Assembly (NCBI RefSeq): GCF_052068095.1
Contig: NZ_JBQHDG010000028.1
Location: 90,628 to 154,627 of the forward strand
Origin: Phytohabitans sp052068095
GTDB lineage: Bacteria; Actinomycetota; Actinomycetes; Mycobacteriales; Micromonosporaceae
Direction: 5' to 3'
DNA: 64,000 bases
Part shown: piece after piece, positions 17,401-47,365 of the stretch
How positions within the stretch are numbered: position 1 is the stretch's first letter
Layout of the letters: the number at the start of each line of letters is the position of its first letter
The notes under the pieces: model-generated
Told to the model about the DNA's origin: nothing
Databases searched by the model: none
The model's input: the letters and a program-made list of their open reading frames with translations, nothing else
Translations under genes and position numbers: made by a program

Positions 17401-20400
17401 CGGGTTCGGGCAACCAGTACCGTTCGCGGGCGAACGGGTAGGTGGGCAACGACAACCGGCGGGCCGGGCGGTCGCCGGCCGTGGGTGCGGCGGCCCGGTC
17501 GGTGCCGGAGGCCCAGAGCTGGGCCAACTTGTCGAGGTCGCCGGTGGCGCGCAGGGCGGCCAGGAACGACTCCCCCGCGGCGCCGTCGAACAGCGTGTCG
17601 AGCGGGCCGGCCGGCGCGGACGCCTGCCCGGTGTACACCCCGTCGGTGGCTTGCCCCGCGCAGAAGGCGCGCAGCCTCGCTGCCAGATCGGTGGCGTCGC
17701 CGGCCACGACGCCAAGGCGCTCGCGCTGCGGCTCACGGCCGACGGCCAGCGTGTACGCGATGTCGCGCAGCGACGGCGTCGGCGCGCCGGTCGCCCCGCC
17801 CGTCCCACCGTCCACCGCGGACGGCGTCAGCCGGGAGGCGATCCCGCGGAGGTTGGCGCAGCCTTCCAGGTCGGCTGACTGATGCCCCTGCCGCACCCGC
17901 TCGGCGAGCTCCAGCCGTGCCAGGCCGTCGAGGCCGAGGCTCTCGAAATCTTCGTCGAGGTCGATATCGGCCGGCGGCACGTTGAGGATCTGGGCGGCCG
18001 CGCCGCGCACCAGGTCCAGCAGCGCGGCGTCCACAGTGGATGGCGTGCCGGCGGCCGGTGGTGCGTCGAGCCGGTCGGCGAGGTCGCGCGCCAGCTCGCG
18101 CAACTGTTCCGCGGTGCGTGCGGACAGCACGACGAGTTCCCGGGCACCGGACGGACCGGGCGCCGCCGTGGCGGCTGGATACTCCTCCAGGACGACGTGG
18201 GCGTTGGCGCCGCCCGCGCCGAATGAGCTGACCGAGGCGATCCGGGGCAACGGCCGCCCCTGCGCGGTCCGGGCTGGCCACGACTGGCCGGCCCGCTGTA
18301 CCCGCAGCGGGGCGTCGGCGAACTGGATGTTCGGGTTGAGCCGGTCGGCGTGCAGTGACGGCACCAATTCGCCGTGCCGGAATTGGAGTAGCACCTTGGT
18401 GATCCCGGCGATGCCGGCGGCGCTTTCCAGGTGCCCGATGTTCGACTTGACCGAGCCGATCGGGCACGGCGCCGAGCGGCGCGACCCGGCCGCCGCGAAC
18501 GCCTTGGCGAGACCGTCGACCTCGATCGGGTCGCCCAGAACGGTGCCGGTGCCGTGCGCCTCGACGTAGTCGAGGTCGTCGGGGTGGACACCCGACCGGG
18601 CCAGCGCCTCGGCGACCACTTGGGCCTGCGCGACCGGCGTGGGTACCGTGTAGCCGTTGCTGCGCCCACCGTGGTTGAGCGCTGAGCCGCGGATCAAGCC
18701 GTAGATGTGGTCGCCGTCGGCCTCGGCACGCGACAGCGGCTTCAGCAGCACCGCGCCGACGCCCTCGCCGGGCACGTAGCCGTCGCCGCCCAGCCCGAAG
18801 CTGCGGCAGCGGCCGTCGGTCGAGGCGAACCGGGCCTGGCTCAGTTGCAGGTACCGGTTGGGATGCAGGATCGCGTTCACGCCGCCGGCCAGTGCCTGGT
18901 CGCAGTCGCCGGCCCGGATGCTGGCACAGGCCAGGTGCAGCGCGGTCAGCGACGAGGAGCACATCGTGTCCAGCGCCAGGCTGGGCCCGGTCAGGCCGAG
19001 CACGTACGAGACCCGGTTGGCCACCGAGGCGGCCAGCGAGCTGGGCACGAACCCGCGTGCCTGCATCGCCTCACCGGCGCCGTAGAGCTGGTACTGGTTG
19101 TACATCACGCCGACGAACACGCCGACCCGGCTGTGGGACAGGCCCGCGCGGGCGTACCCGGCGTCCTCCAGCGTGTGCCAAGCGGTCTGGAGGAACAGCC
19201 GCTCCTGGGGGTCCATCAGCCGGGCCTCGCGCGGTGAGATGCCGAAGAACAGCGGGTCGAACTCGTCGACCCCGTCGAGGAAACCACCCCATTTGGAGTA
19301 GGCCTTTCCGGCGTCGCCAGGACCCGGCGTGAAGAAGCGGTCGTGGTCCCAGCGGTCGGAGGGCACCTCGGTGACGCAGTCCCGCCCCCGCCTCAGGTTC
19401 TCCCAGAACTCCTCCAGCGTGGCGGCCATCGGGTAACGGCCGCTGAGCCCGACGACCGCGATGGGCTCGTCCGTGTCGCGGGCCGGGCTGGACTCCCGTC
19501 CCACCGGTCGCACGTCCGCGCGGGGAGCCGCCGGGGCAGGGTCTGGGCGGACCGGTCCGGCCGTACCGAACCGGGTTTGTGCCGCGGCCGGGTACCGGTG
19601 CAGCAGGTGTGCGGCGAGGTCGGCCAGCGTCTGGTACTCGAAGAACAGCGTCTTGGGCAGGTCACCGAAGACCTCGCTGAGCCGGTTGGTGACGTTCATG
19701 ACCATCACGGATTCCAGGCCGAGCCGCTCGAAGCGGGCACGCGGGTCCAACCGGTCCACGGGAAGCTGCAACTGCTCGGACACGATCTGCCGCAGGTGCG
19801 CGAGCAGCGCCCGTCCGGCGGGCGTGTCGAGGTCGAGATCGGCGCCGGGCGGAGGCGTGGTCGCCTCGGCTGAGGGCGGCGCCGCCGCGTCGACCGCGCG
19901 CAGGATCCGCTCGCGGTGACCGTGGAACACGGTCAGCTGGGTCGTGTCCTGACGCAACGACGCCTCGAACAGCGTGGTGCCGTGCTCGGGTGGCAGCGGC
20001 ACCCATCCGAGGTTCTCCTCGATCCAGGTCTTGCTGGCGTCGTCGACGTCCATCCCGCCGGAGCGCCACAGCGGCCAGGCCACCGCCACAGTCGCACCGG
20101 AGCGCTGCCCAGCCTGGCGCCGCTGCTCGCGCCAGTCCGCGAACCAGTTCAGGAAACCGTTGGCGTACGCGTAGTCACTCTGCCCGGTCACGCCCATGAC
20201 CGACGTGGCCGAGGAGTAGAGGGCGAAGAACTCCAGCGGCAGGTCACGTGTGGCGTCGTCGAGGTGGTACGTGCCCCAGACCTTGGGGGCGAGCACCGCG
20301 GCCGCGTCGGCGCGCCGCTTGCCGATCAGCAGCCCGTCGCGCAGCACCCCGGCCAGGTGCACGACGCCGTCGAGCCGGCCGAAACGGGACATCGCCTCGT

Positions 20401-23400
20401 CGACGAGCGAGCGCGCGCCCGCACCCGTGGCGCAGTCGGCGGCCAGGTACACGGCGTTGCCGCCAGCGCGCTCCAGATCCTGGAGGAAGGCGGCGCCGTC
20501 CTCGTCCAGGGCTGAGCGGCCGGTCAGCACCAGCCGGGCGTGCCGCCGCTCGGCGAGGTGGCGGGCGACGATCCGGCCCAACCCGCCGAGGGCGCCGGTG
20601 ACCAGGTACACGCCGCCTTCGCGCGGCTGCGGGCCGGCCGTTAGGGTGTGCTCGGTCAGTCCGAGCACCTCCCGGACGCCGTCGTCGTAGCGCACCTGCT
20701 CCGCGCCGGCGGCCGTGACGGTCAGCTCCGCGAGCACCCGGCGCGGCCGGTCCTCGATGGACGACTCCACGGTGCTGACCCGGTACGTGGGGTGCTCGGT
20801 GGCCACGACCCGGTGGAAGGAGCCCAGCGCCGCGTACGCCGGCACACCGGCCGGATGCGCGCACACGAGCCGGATCTCCGCGGTCGACGAGTGGTTTGCC
20901 AGGGCGGTGCAGAGCGCGAGCAGGGAGCCGAAGCCGAGCGCCATGTGCTCCTCGGTGGCCGCGGCGTCCGCTACCGGTGCGGCGTACGACCAGGCGTGGA
21001 CGATGCCGCGCAGCTGGCCCGGTGCCGCCTCGTCGAGCAGGCGCCGGTAGTGCCCGTGGTCGGCAAGGTCGATCCGGTACGTGTCGCCGTCCACCCGTTC
21101 CCAGCCGTCTCCGGGCTGGACCGTCACGACGTGGATGCCGGGCCGGTCCCGGCGGATCTGGTCGCCCAGGTTCGCGTGGTCGAACACGAGCACGGTCCCA
21201 CCGTCCATGGTGGTCGGTGTCTCGTCCGGCAGTGGCGTAGGTCGCCAGACGGGCCGCAGCACCACGGTGTCGTGGCGTGGGTTGTCCGGCTGACCGGCAG
21301 CCACGGGCCGTACGGCGAGTCCGGTGACACGGACGGCCACCGTGCCACTGTCGTCGGCGAGTGCGAGGTCGAACACGTCGGCTTGTCCGCCGGTGGAGCG
21401 CGCGGTCGCCAGAATCCAGCCGGTAGTGGGCAGCCTGGTGGCGGTGGTGGCCACCTCCTCGATGACGAACGGGACGCGTGCGGGCGCCGGTCCGTCCAGG
21501 CTGAAGCCGACGAGGGCCTGGAACGCGCCGTCCAGCAACGCCGGATGCACGTCGTACGGGGCGCTGCCGGACTTCTCGGAGAGCCGGAAGCGCGCCAGTA
21601 CCCGGCTCTGGCCCGGCCGCACATGTTCGAGGACGCGGAGCGCCGGCCCGTACAGCAGACCGCTTTCGGCCAGCGCGCGGTAGCACCGCTCGGCCTCGAC
21701 CGGCGCGCCGCAGGCTGCTGTCATCGCCTCGATGTCGAGCCGGTCCGGCGCGGGCACGGTGCCGGCGACCACTCGGCCCCGCGCGTACACCTTGCCGCCG
21801 TCCAGATCTGACAGCGTGTACGCGACGCCGGACTCCAGCCGGTGCAGCTCGACGGCGACCTCAAGGCGCGCGCCCGCCGGTACCTCGATCGGCGCCTCCA
21901 GTACCGTCTCCCGTACGCTCAACGGCCCGGTCAGCCCGGAGGCGCGGCCAGCGGCGAGCACCATCTCGACCGCGGCGGCGGCGGGCAGCAGGGCCCGGCC
22001 GCCGACGGTGTGGTCACGCACCAGCGGAGCCGATCCGTCGAACGACGTAACGAAGCGCTGCCGGTCGAAGGTGGACTCGTTGCGGTGCAGCAGCGGATGC
22101 GGCGAGGACAGCGGTGGCGCCGGCGCGTCCGCCGCGTCGATCAGTCGCGGCCAGTGCCGCTCGCGCAGGAACGGGTAGCCGGGCAGCGCTGTCCTGAGTG
22201 GACGTTCGCCGTCCGGTGTGGACCAGTCGATCTCGATGCCACGCACCCACAGCTCGCCGAGCTCGGCCAGGGCGCCGCGGGTGAGCAGGTCGGCGATCCG
22301 GGCCCGGTCCGCGTCCGCAGCCCGGGTCGCGCTGTCGACGCTGCCGAGGACAAGTCCGTCGCCGTGGGTGCCGGTGCCGGCGAACGCGCGCAGCCGGCGG
22401 CCGAGGTCGTCGGTGTCGGCGGCGACCAGCGCCAGCCGGTGTTCGAAGTGCTCCCGCCCGACCCGCAGCGTGTGGGCCGCCCTGGCGAGCCATTCCGCGG
22501 CGCTGGTGCCGGTGTGGCTGTCCGTTTCGGCGGCCAGGCTGGCGGCGACCGCGCGCAGCCGCTCGGGCGTCTGCGCGGAGAGCAGGATCAGCTGCGGGCC
22601 GGCTGCCGGTGTGGGCGCGGGCGCGGGCCGGAACTCGCGGACGACCACGTGGGCGTTGGCGCCCCCGGCGCCGAACGAGCTGAGCCCGGCGGTCCGCAGC
22701 CCGCCCTCCGGCGCCGCCCATTCCTCGGCCGAGCGCGGCACCCGCAGCCCGGCGGTGGCGAGGTCGAGGTGTGGGTTGGGCGGGTCGGCGTGCAGCGACG
22801 GGACGAGGGTGCGGTGCCGCATCTGTAGCACGATCTTCACGAGTCCGGCGATGCCGGCGGCGGCCTCCAGGTGGCCGACGTTCGACTTGACCGAGCCGAT
22901 CGCACGCGCCGGTGCACCGGGCTCCCGTTCGCCGAGCGCCTGGGCAAGCGCGCGCACCTCGATCGGGTCGCCAAGCGCGGTGCCGGTGCCGTGCGCCTCG
23001 ACGTACCCGATGTCGGCCGGGTCCACGCCCGCGTCGTCCAGCGCCGCCCGGATCAGCCGGGTCTGCTCGGCGGGGTTCGGCACGCTGTAGCCGTTGGTCC
23101 GTCCACCGTGGCCGATCGCGCTGCCCAGGATGACCGCGTGCACCCGATCCCCGGCCGCGATCGCGGCGGCCAGCGGCTTGAGCACGGCGACTCCGACTCC
23201 CTCGCCGGGCACGTACCCGTCGCCGCCGGCGCCGAAGCTTCGGCACCTGCCGTCGGTGGAGGCGAACCGGCCCTGGCTGAGGTCGACGTGCTTCGCGGGA
23301 TGGATGGTGAGGTTCACACCGCCGACGACGGCCGTGGTGATGTCGCCCCGGCGCAGCGCCTCGCCGGCGAGGTGCAGTGCGGTCAGCGAGGAGGAACACA

Positions 23401-24326
23401 TCGAGTCCAGCGCCAGGCTCGGCCCGCGGAAGTCGAAGTAGTGCGAGACCCGGTTGGCGATCGAGGCGTACGAGGAGCCGAGGTACAGCGCGTTTCCGTG
23501 CAGCGCCTGTTCGGCCTGGTACAGCTGGTACTGCGAGTACATGACGCCGACGTAGACGCCGACGGCGGTGCCGGACAGGCCGGCGCGGGTCAGGCCGGCG
23601 TCTTCGAGGGCGTGCCAGACCTCTTGCAGAAACAGGCGTTCCTGCGGGTCCATCCGCTCCGCCTCGCGCGGCGAGATGCTGAAGAAGGCGTTGTCGAAGG
23701 CGTCGACGTCGCGGATGAAGCCGCCCCACCTGCTGTAGGTCTTGCCCGGCGTACCGGGTGTCGGGTCGAAGTGGCGGTTGACGTCCCACCGGCCGGCGGG
23801 CACCTCGGTGATGCAGTCGCGCCCGGCGACGAGGTTGTCCCAGAACTCGTCGAGGTCGTCGGCGAGCGGGAAGCGACCACTGAGCCCGACGATCGCGATG
23901 GGCTCGCCGGTCCCCCGGGGTCCGTCCGGCGCCGCGGCGGCGGCCGGCGCGGCGACCTCGTGCGGTGCGCCGAAACGCTCGGCGAGCGCGTGACCGTGCC
24001 GCTCCAGCAGGTAGTCCGCGAGCGCGGCGAGCGTCTGGTACTCGAACAGCAGCGTGGCGGGCAGTTTGCCCAGGTCCCGCTCCAGGGCGCGGACCAGGTT
24101 GAGCGCCATCACCGAGTCGAAGCCGTGGCGGTCCAGCCGCTCCTCGGGCACGATCCGCTCCGCCGGTATCTTCGCCTCTTCCGAGACGAGCCCGGCCAGC
24201 CACGCCAGCACGAGGTCTCGCGGTGCCGACTCCGCGATCGGTGGCGTCAAGAGAAGCCGGGCGGCCTCCTCCACGTCGAGCTCACCGGACCTGACCCTGC
24301 TCAGGACGGCTCGGCGGCCGTGCGCG

Positions 24327-24337
<11 letters not shown>
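11450..24337 (-). CDS. PksB: trans-AT polyketide synthase, ACP of module 4 and modules 5-7
   Basis: This is the middle synthase protein, 4295 aa from a TTG start. TTG (24335-24337) is preceded by GGAGG at 6 nt spacing and sits at the pksA stop. An ATG at 24409 is in frame, but its first 24 residues are basic and non-homologous. Domains by residue: docking helices (1-35); lone ACP4 (40-118; Ser75); KS5 (145-570; Cys314, His449, His489); DH5 (745-1010; HTVGGRALLP at 776-785, Asp936); KR5 (1030-1480; TGALGGLG at 1247-1254, Tyr1389); ACP5 (Ser1543); KS6 (1622-2052; Cys1793, His1928, His1969); serine-less ACP-like insert (2103-2172); ACP6 (Ser2403); KS7 (2466-2890; Cys2636, His2771, His2811); DH7 (3030-3290; His3061, Asp3218, motif Gly replaced by Arg3065); KR7 (GGAGGIG at 3531-3537, Tyr3672); C-methyltransferase (3790-4150; EIGAGTGG at 3971-3978); ACP7 (Ser4199); C-terminal docking segment (4265-4295). 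Module 7 should add an alpha-methyl group. Module 6 has no reductive domain. Confidence 0.97.
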
Positions 24338-42709
<18,372 letters not shown>

Positions 42710-42713
<4 letters not shown>

Positions 42714-45700
42714 CGGCCCTCCGCATTCACCAGCTGCTCGAGCCGCTCCTCCAGGCAGGCCGCGGTCTCGCGCATCATCAGCTCGCCGATCTCGTCGACG
42801 TGCCGGTTGCGCCAGCTCTGCCGGGCGGTGCCGCGGACCCACTGGTTGAACGCGCCGAGGGCCGGGCCGCAATGCACCTGGAAGTCCACCCGGTACTCCT
42901 CCCGGCCTTCCATCGCGGCGCGTTGGCTGTGCCCGAAGTACCAGCGGAACACCAGTGCCATCTTGTGTTTCGGGTTCTGCTCGGCCTTTTCGATCTCGCG
43001 CGGGTCCCGGGCCGTGAAGAACGCGCGCGTGTCCTGCCACACCTCGTCGAAGCTCTTGCGGAAGTATCGCGTCTCGATGACCGACCGGGTCTCGGCGTCG
43101 ATCTCCTCAAGCGACTCGTGCCGCCGGTACAGCTCGTAGAGCTTGCGTGCCCGGGCCGGGAAGAACACGCCCCGCTTGAGCACCTGCACCTGCGCCCCCA
43201 GCTCGAACATGTCGCCGGCTGGTGCGTAGTCGGTGTCCTGGATGTTGATCTGTTCGAGCATGTCCTTGGCGGCCGGGCTCATACCGGACTCGGCCGTGCA
43301 CAGGTTGATCGAGCCGGTAACCACGAAGTCGGCGCCGAGCACGAACGCGGCGGCCGCCGCCTCGGGAGTGCCGATGCCGCCGGCCGCGCCAACCCGTACC
43401 CGCGCGTGGTACCCGTGGTCGGCGACCATCCGGTCGCGCAGCCGCAGCATCGTGGGCAGCAGCACGATCGGGTCGCCCCGGTCGGTGTGGCCACCGGAGT
43501 CCGCCTCGACACATAGGTCGTCCGCCATCGGTACGCCGGCGCCGAGCGCGGCCTGTTCGGCGGTGATCAGCCCGGCCTGCTCCAGCTGGCTGACAAGTCG
43601 CTGGGGGGCGGGAGAGAGGAAGCTTTCGGCCACCTCGGGCCGGGACACCTTGGCGATAATGCGGTTGGCGGCGACCGCCTCGCCGTCGGTGTCCTTGCTG
43701 AGCCCGGCGAGCCGGTAGCGGACCAGGGCCGGCGTGATCTTCATGAAGGCGGAGGCTTCGACGTTGCGCACCCCGCGGTCGAGCAGCAGCCCGACGGTGG
43801 CGTCCTCCACGTCGGGCTGTGCCGGGTTGTGCACCAGGTTCATGCCGTACGGGCGGCCGTCGCCCAGCTCGGCGGCCAGCCGGTCGATGGCCGCCGCGAT
43901 GCGGGACTGGTCGAGGCCGCCGGTGCCGAAGAACGCCAGGATGCCGGCACCGGCCGCCCGAATGACCAGGTCTTCGGAGGCGATGCCGCGGTACATCGCG
44001 CCGCACACGTACGCGTACCGGGTGCCGTAGGTGCGTCGGAACTCCGCACTGCCCAGATCCTCCGGCCGCAACCGCGCGGCGCCGGCCGGTGACAGGGGCG
44101 ACACCGCCGCCGGTGGCGCGGGAGCCTTTGCCGGCTGGGGCGGCGGGGACTGCCGGATCTTCTTGACCAGGCCGGTCAGCACCTGCCCCGGCCCGACTTC
44201 GTCGAAGGTGGTCACACCAGCGGCGAGCAGATGACGCACGGTCTGCTCCCACAGCACCGGCCGGACCAGTTGCTCGGCGAGGATCTCCCGTACCGACCCC
44301 GGCTCGTACGGGCGGCCGGTCACGTTGGCCATCACCGGAACCCGCGGGGGTTGGAACTCGCAGTCCGCGAGCACCTGCTGGAACTCTCGCCACGCCGGTG
44401 CCATGTATCGGGAGTGGAAGGCGCCACTGACCCGGAGCATCAGGTACGCCCGCGCGCCGCCGGCGAGCATCGGCTCGCGCGCGGATTCGACCGCCTCCCG
44501 CGGTCCGGACAGGATGAACTGGTCCGGCGCGTTGTGGTTGGCCAGGTCGACGCCGGACAGCCCGCCGTGCGACAGGATCTCGCGCACCGCGCCCTCGCTC
44601 AGCCCGACCGCCGCTGCCATGCCGCCTCCGGTGGCGGCCGCCATGAGCCGGCCGCGCTCGCGCACCAGGCGCAGCCCGGTCGCGAAGTCGAAGGCTCCCG
44701 CCGCGCACAACGCGTTGTACTCGCCGAGGCTGTGCCCGGCGAAGTAGTCGGGCGCCGGCTCGCCGTCCTGCCCGCGGGCCAGGTAGGTGAGGGCGTTGAC
44801 CACGAACAGCGCCGGCTGGGTGAACTGCGTCTGGTCGAGCTGGCCGCGTGGGTCCTCGCGGCACAGCGTGGCGACGGAGTAGCCGAGGATCTCGTCGGCG
44901 ATGGCGGTCAGTTCGGGGAAGCGGGCGAACAGGTCACCGCCCATGCCGCGCGCCTGTGAACCCTGACCCGGAAATACAACCGCTCTCATCTGACTCCCCC
45001 GCTGGCCTTGGGCTGTGGTGGGACCGCGCCGTGACCGGATGGCTTGGGCCTTGATGGCTTCCAGGGACCGTCCGCGCGGCGCGAAAGGATCCAGGATGGG
45101 TACCGCGCGGGCCCGGCCGTCGCCGCGCACGATGCTCGCCACGAAGTTCGCCATCGTGGCGGACGGACCGAGGTCCAGGTACACCAGATCGGGGTCCTGC
45201 CGGTCCAGGAACTGGATCGCGTCACGAAATCGGATGGGTGACCGCACGAGTCGCCAGAAGTGCTCGGGCTCGAACCGGGTGACGTAGCCGGCCGACTCGC
45301 ACGACACGAACGGCACCGCGGGAGGTCGCAGTGTCAGCCGTGCCAGCGAGGTCAGGTACGGCTCGGCGACCGCGTCCAGCCCTGAGGAGTGGAAGGCGTA
45401 GTTGACCGGCAGCCGCTGGTACAGCACGCGCAGCTCCCGCAGGCGGCGCTCGGCGCGGGCCACGCCGGCGGGGTCGCCGGAGACCACGAAGTTGCGGTCC
45501 GAGTTGACGCCGGCCAGCTCGACGTCGGCGCGTAGCGACGCGTCGTCGTGGTACAGCGCGACGTCGCCGAGCACCGCGAGCATCGCTCCGGGCACCCGGT
45601 GCGCCTTGAGCATGCCGACCTGTTCCACGATCGAGCTGGCCAGGTCCTCCGCGCTGAGCACGCCGGTCGCCGCCGCCGCCGCGAACTCGCCAAGGCTCGC

Positions 45701-45991
45701 GCCGAGCACGTAGTCGGGTTCGACGCCTTCGGCGCGCAGCGTCTCCGCCATGGCGAGCTCGACCATGAGAATCGCCGGGTGGGTGAACCGGATTTCGTCG
45801 AACGCGTCGGCCGCCGTGCGGTCGGTGCGATAGATCTCGTCGAATATGCCGGGGATGCCGAGGTCCGCGAATACCGTACTCCAGGCGCGCATGGACGCAG
45901 CGAAAACCGGATGGCCGGACAACAGGTCGCGCCCCATTCCGTAGTACTGCGATCCCTGGCCGGCGAACAGGAAGACGTTCTTTGCGGACAT
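42710..45991 (-). CDS. Trans-acting AT-AT-enoylreductase (PfaD-type) protein
   Basis: This 1093-aa protein supplies the acyltransferase activity missing from PksA-C. AT1 (1-300) has FLFAGQGSQ near the start, nucleophile Ser99 in GASLGE and His201 in AFHSS. AT2 (335-615) has FPGQGSQ, Ser421 in GHSLGE and His526 in GAFHSRYM, a pattern typical of malonyl-CoA ATs. Residues 640-1093 match the PfaD family of FMN-dependent trans enoylreductases (AGGIGTPEAAAAAFVLGADF). Because AT1 has Ala where ATs usually have His before the nucleophile, it may be the acyl-hydrolase (proofreading) type described for some trans-AT systems, while AT2 loads malonate onto the ACPs. This split is inferred. The start at 45991 was chosen because homology begins at MSAKNVFLFAGQ; an extension to 46192 has no domain. 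The stop overlaps the pksA start as ATGA, so it is the first gene of the synthase operon. Confidence 0.96.
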
Positions 45992-46219
45992 GGCGTTGCG
46001 GCCCCCGGAGTGAGTGACTCGGCGGCGCCGGTATGACCCGGCCGTCCCAGTCATGCTTCCCCGGCCACACCTATGGCGGTAGTGGACAGTTGCTGCCAGC
46101 CCGGACCAGGCTCCCGGAAGCGGCCACAAGGTCGTATGGGGCAGTTGCTTGTTTACCCGTTCGAGTAGTGAGCACAATTCTCGGGTCACCATTGTGGACT
46201 AACGCGGTCGAGGGTTCGA
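45992..46219. promoter_or_regulatory. Divergent promoter region, synthase operon / acyl-CoA dehydrogenase operon
   Basis: This 228-bp gap separates the AT-AT-ER gene (minus) from the first acyl-CoA dehydrogenase gene (plus), so it must hold the start signals of both long operons. It contains a near-direct repeat, ACAGTTGCTGC (near 46085) and GCAGTTGCTTG (near 46141). The plus-strand gene has GAGGG 5 nt before its ATG. I see no convincing -35/-10 pair and no known operator. The rest appears non-coding. Confidence 0.45.
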
Positions 46220-47365
46220 ATGCGAAGTGACGAACTGGTCCGGCGGGTTCGGGCGTTTCTCGCCGAGCACGACCCGGCCACCAGCGAGCGGCTGCCGTTT
46301 CTGTGCGCCCGGTTCGACGCCGGGCTCGCCTGGGTGAGCTTTCCGGTCGGGCTGGGCGGGCTCGACCTGCCGTGGGATCTGCAACCGTTGGCCGATGCCG
46401 AGTTCGCTGCGGCCGGGGCGCCCGATGTCCAGCCACGGATCGGCATCGGGCTGGGCATGGCGGCGCCGACCATACTGCGGCACGGCACCAAGGAGCAGCA
46501 CCGGCGCTGGCTGCGTCCACTATGGATCCAGCGGGACGTGTGGTGCCAGCTGTTCAGCGAGCCGGCCGCCGGCTCGGACCTGGCCGCCGTCTCCACCCGG
46601 GCGGTGCGTGAGCAGGATGGTGGCTGGGTCGTCGACGGGCAGAAGGTGTGGACGTCCACGGCGCACGAGGCCCGCTGGGCGCTTTTGCTGGCGCGCACCG
46701 ACCCGTCCGCGTCCAAGCACGATGGGTTGACCTTCTTCGCCTGCGACATGACCGCCCCCGGCGTCGAGGTACGGCCGCTGCGGCAGATCACCGGCGAGGC
46801 GGAGTTCAACGAGGTGTTCCTGACCGGGGTACGTATCCCGGACGCGGACCGGGTCGGCGAGGTTGGGCAGGGCTGGCGGGTCGCCCGTACCACGCTGATG
46901 AACGAGCGGGTGGTGCTCGGCGGCGACCTGGTGCCGCGCGAGCACGGGATGATCGGTGTGGTCGCCCGGCAGTGGCGTGAGCGGCCCGAGGTGCGCACGC
47001 CGGCCGCGCGCGACGCGCTGCTGCGGTTGTGGGTCGCGGCCGAGGCGAGCCGGTTGACCGCACAGCGGCTGCGCGAGCAACTGGCCGCCGGGCAGCCCGG
47101 CCCGGACGGCTCCGCGGTCAAGCACGCTCACGCGCGGCTCAACCAGGAGATCTCCGGGTTCGAGCTGGAACTGCTCGGCGACGAGGCGCTGCGCTACGAC
47201 GACTGGACGATGCGCCGACCGTCCATCAGGGACTGGCAGGGGCGCGTGCCGGCCTACCGATACCTGTACGCAAGAGCGAACTCCATCGAGGGTGGCACCT
47301 CGGAGATCTTGTGCAACATCATCGCCGAGCGGGTGCTCGGCCTGCCCCGCGAGGTGACCGCGTGA
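46220..47365 (+). CDS. Acyl-CoA dehydrogenase, first subunit of a pair
   Basis: A 381-aa flavoprotein of the acyl-CoA dehydrogenase family, which removes alpha and beta hydrogens from acyl-CoA thioesters. Family signatures include CQLFSEPAAGSDLA in the middle domain, KVWTSTAHEA, and the C-terminal SIEGGTSEI, whose Glu357 aligns with the catalytic Glu of classical enzymes. The ATG follows GAGGG at good spacing. The last codons overlap the GTG of the next gene as GTGA, implying a fixed stoichiometry. Paired large and small dehydrogenases of this kind form heterotetramers in actinobacterial steroid and fatty-acid pathways. Here the substrate is unknown; an unusual starter or a CoA-bound tailoring intermediate is possible. 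No FadE-type symbol is assigned because the substrate cannot be inferred. Confidence 0.93.
   Translation: MRSDELVRRVRAFLAEHDPATSERLPFLCARFDAGLAWVSFPVGLGGLDLPWDLQPLADAEFAAAGAPDVQPRIGIGLGMAAPTILRHGTKEQHRRWLRPLWIQRDVWCQLFSEPAAGSDLAAVSTRAVREQDGGWVVDGQKVWTSTAHEARWALLLARTDPSASKHDGLTFFACDMTAPGVEVRPLRQITGEAEFNEVFLTGVRIPDADRVGEVGQGWRVARTTLMNERVVLGGDLVPREHGMIGVVARQWRERPEVRTPAARDALLRLWVAAEASRLTAQRLREQLAAGQPGPDGSAVKHAHARLNQEISGFELELLGDEALRYDDWTMRRPSIRDWQGRVPAYRYLYARANSIEGGTSEILCNIIAERVLGLPREVTA

Noticed and set aside
42714..43040. N-terminal extension of PksA
   Set aside because: It lies wholly inside the AT-AT-ER coding region, is basic and without homology, and a good GGAGGG site precedes ATG 42713.
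45992..46192. N-terminal extension of the AT-AT-ER protein
   Set aside because: AT homology starts at MSAKNVFLFAGQ; the extension would fill most of the divergent promoter region.
47029..47361. Upstream extension of the second acyl-CoA dehydrogenase
   Set aside because: It overlaps the first dehydrogenase in another frame; GTG 47362 has GAGGTGA upstream and a 4-nt overlap.
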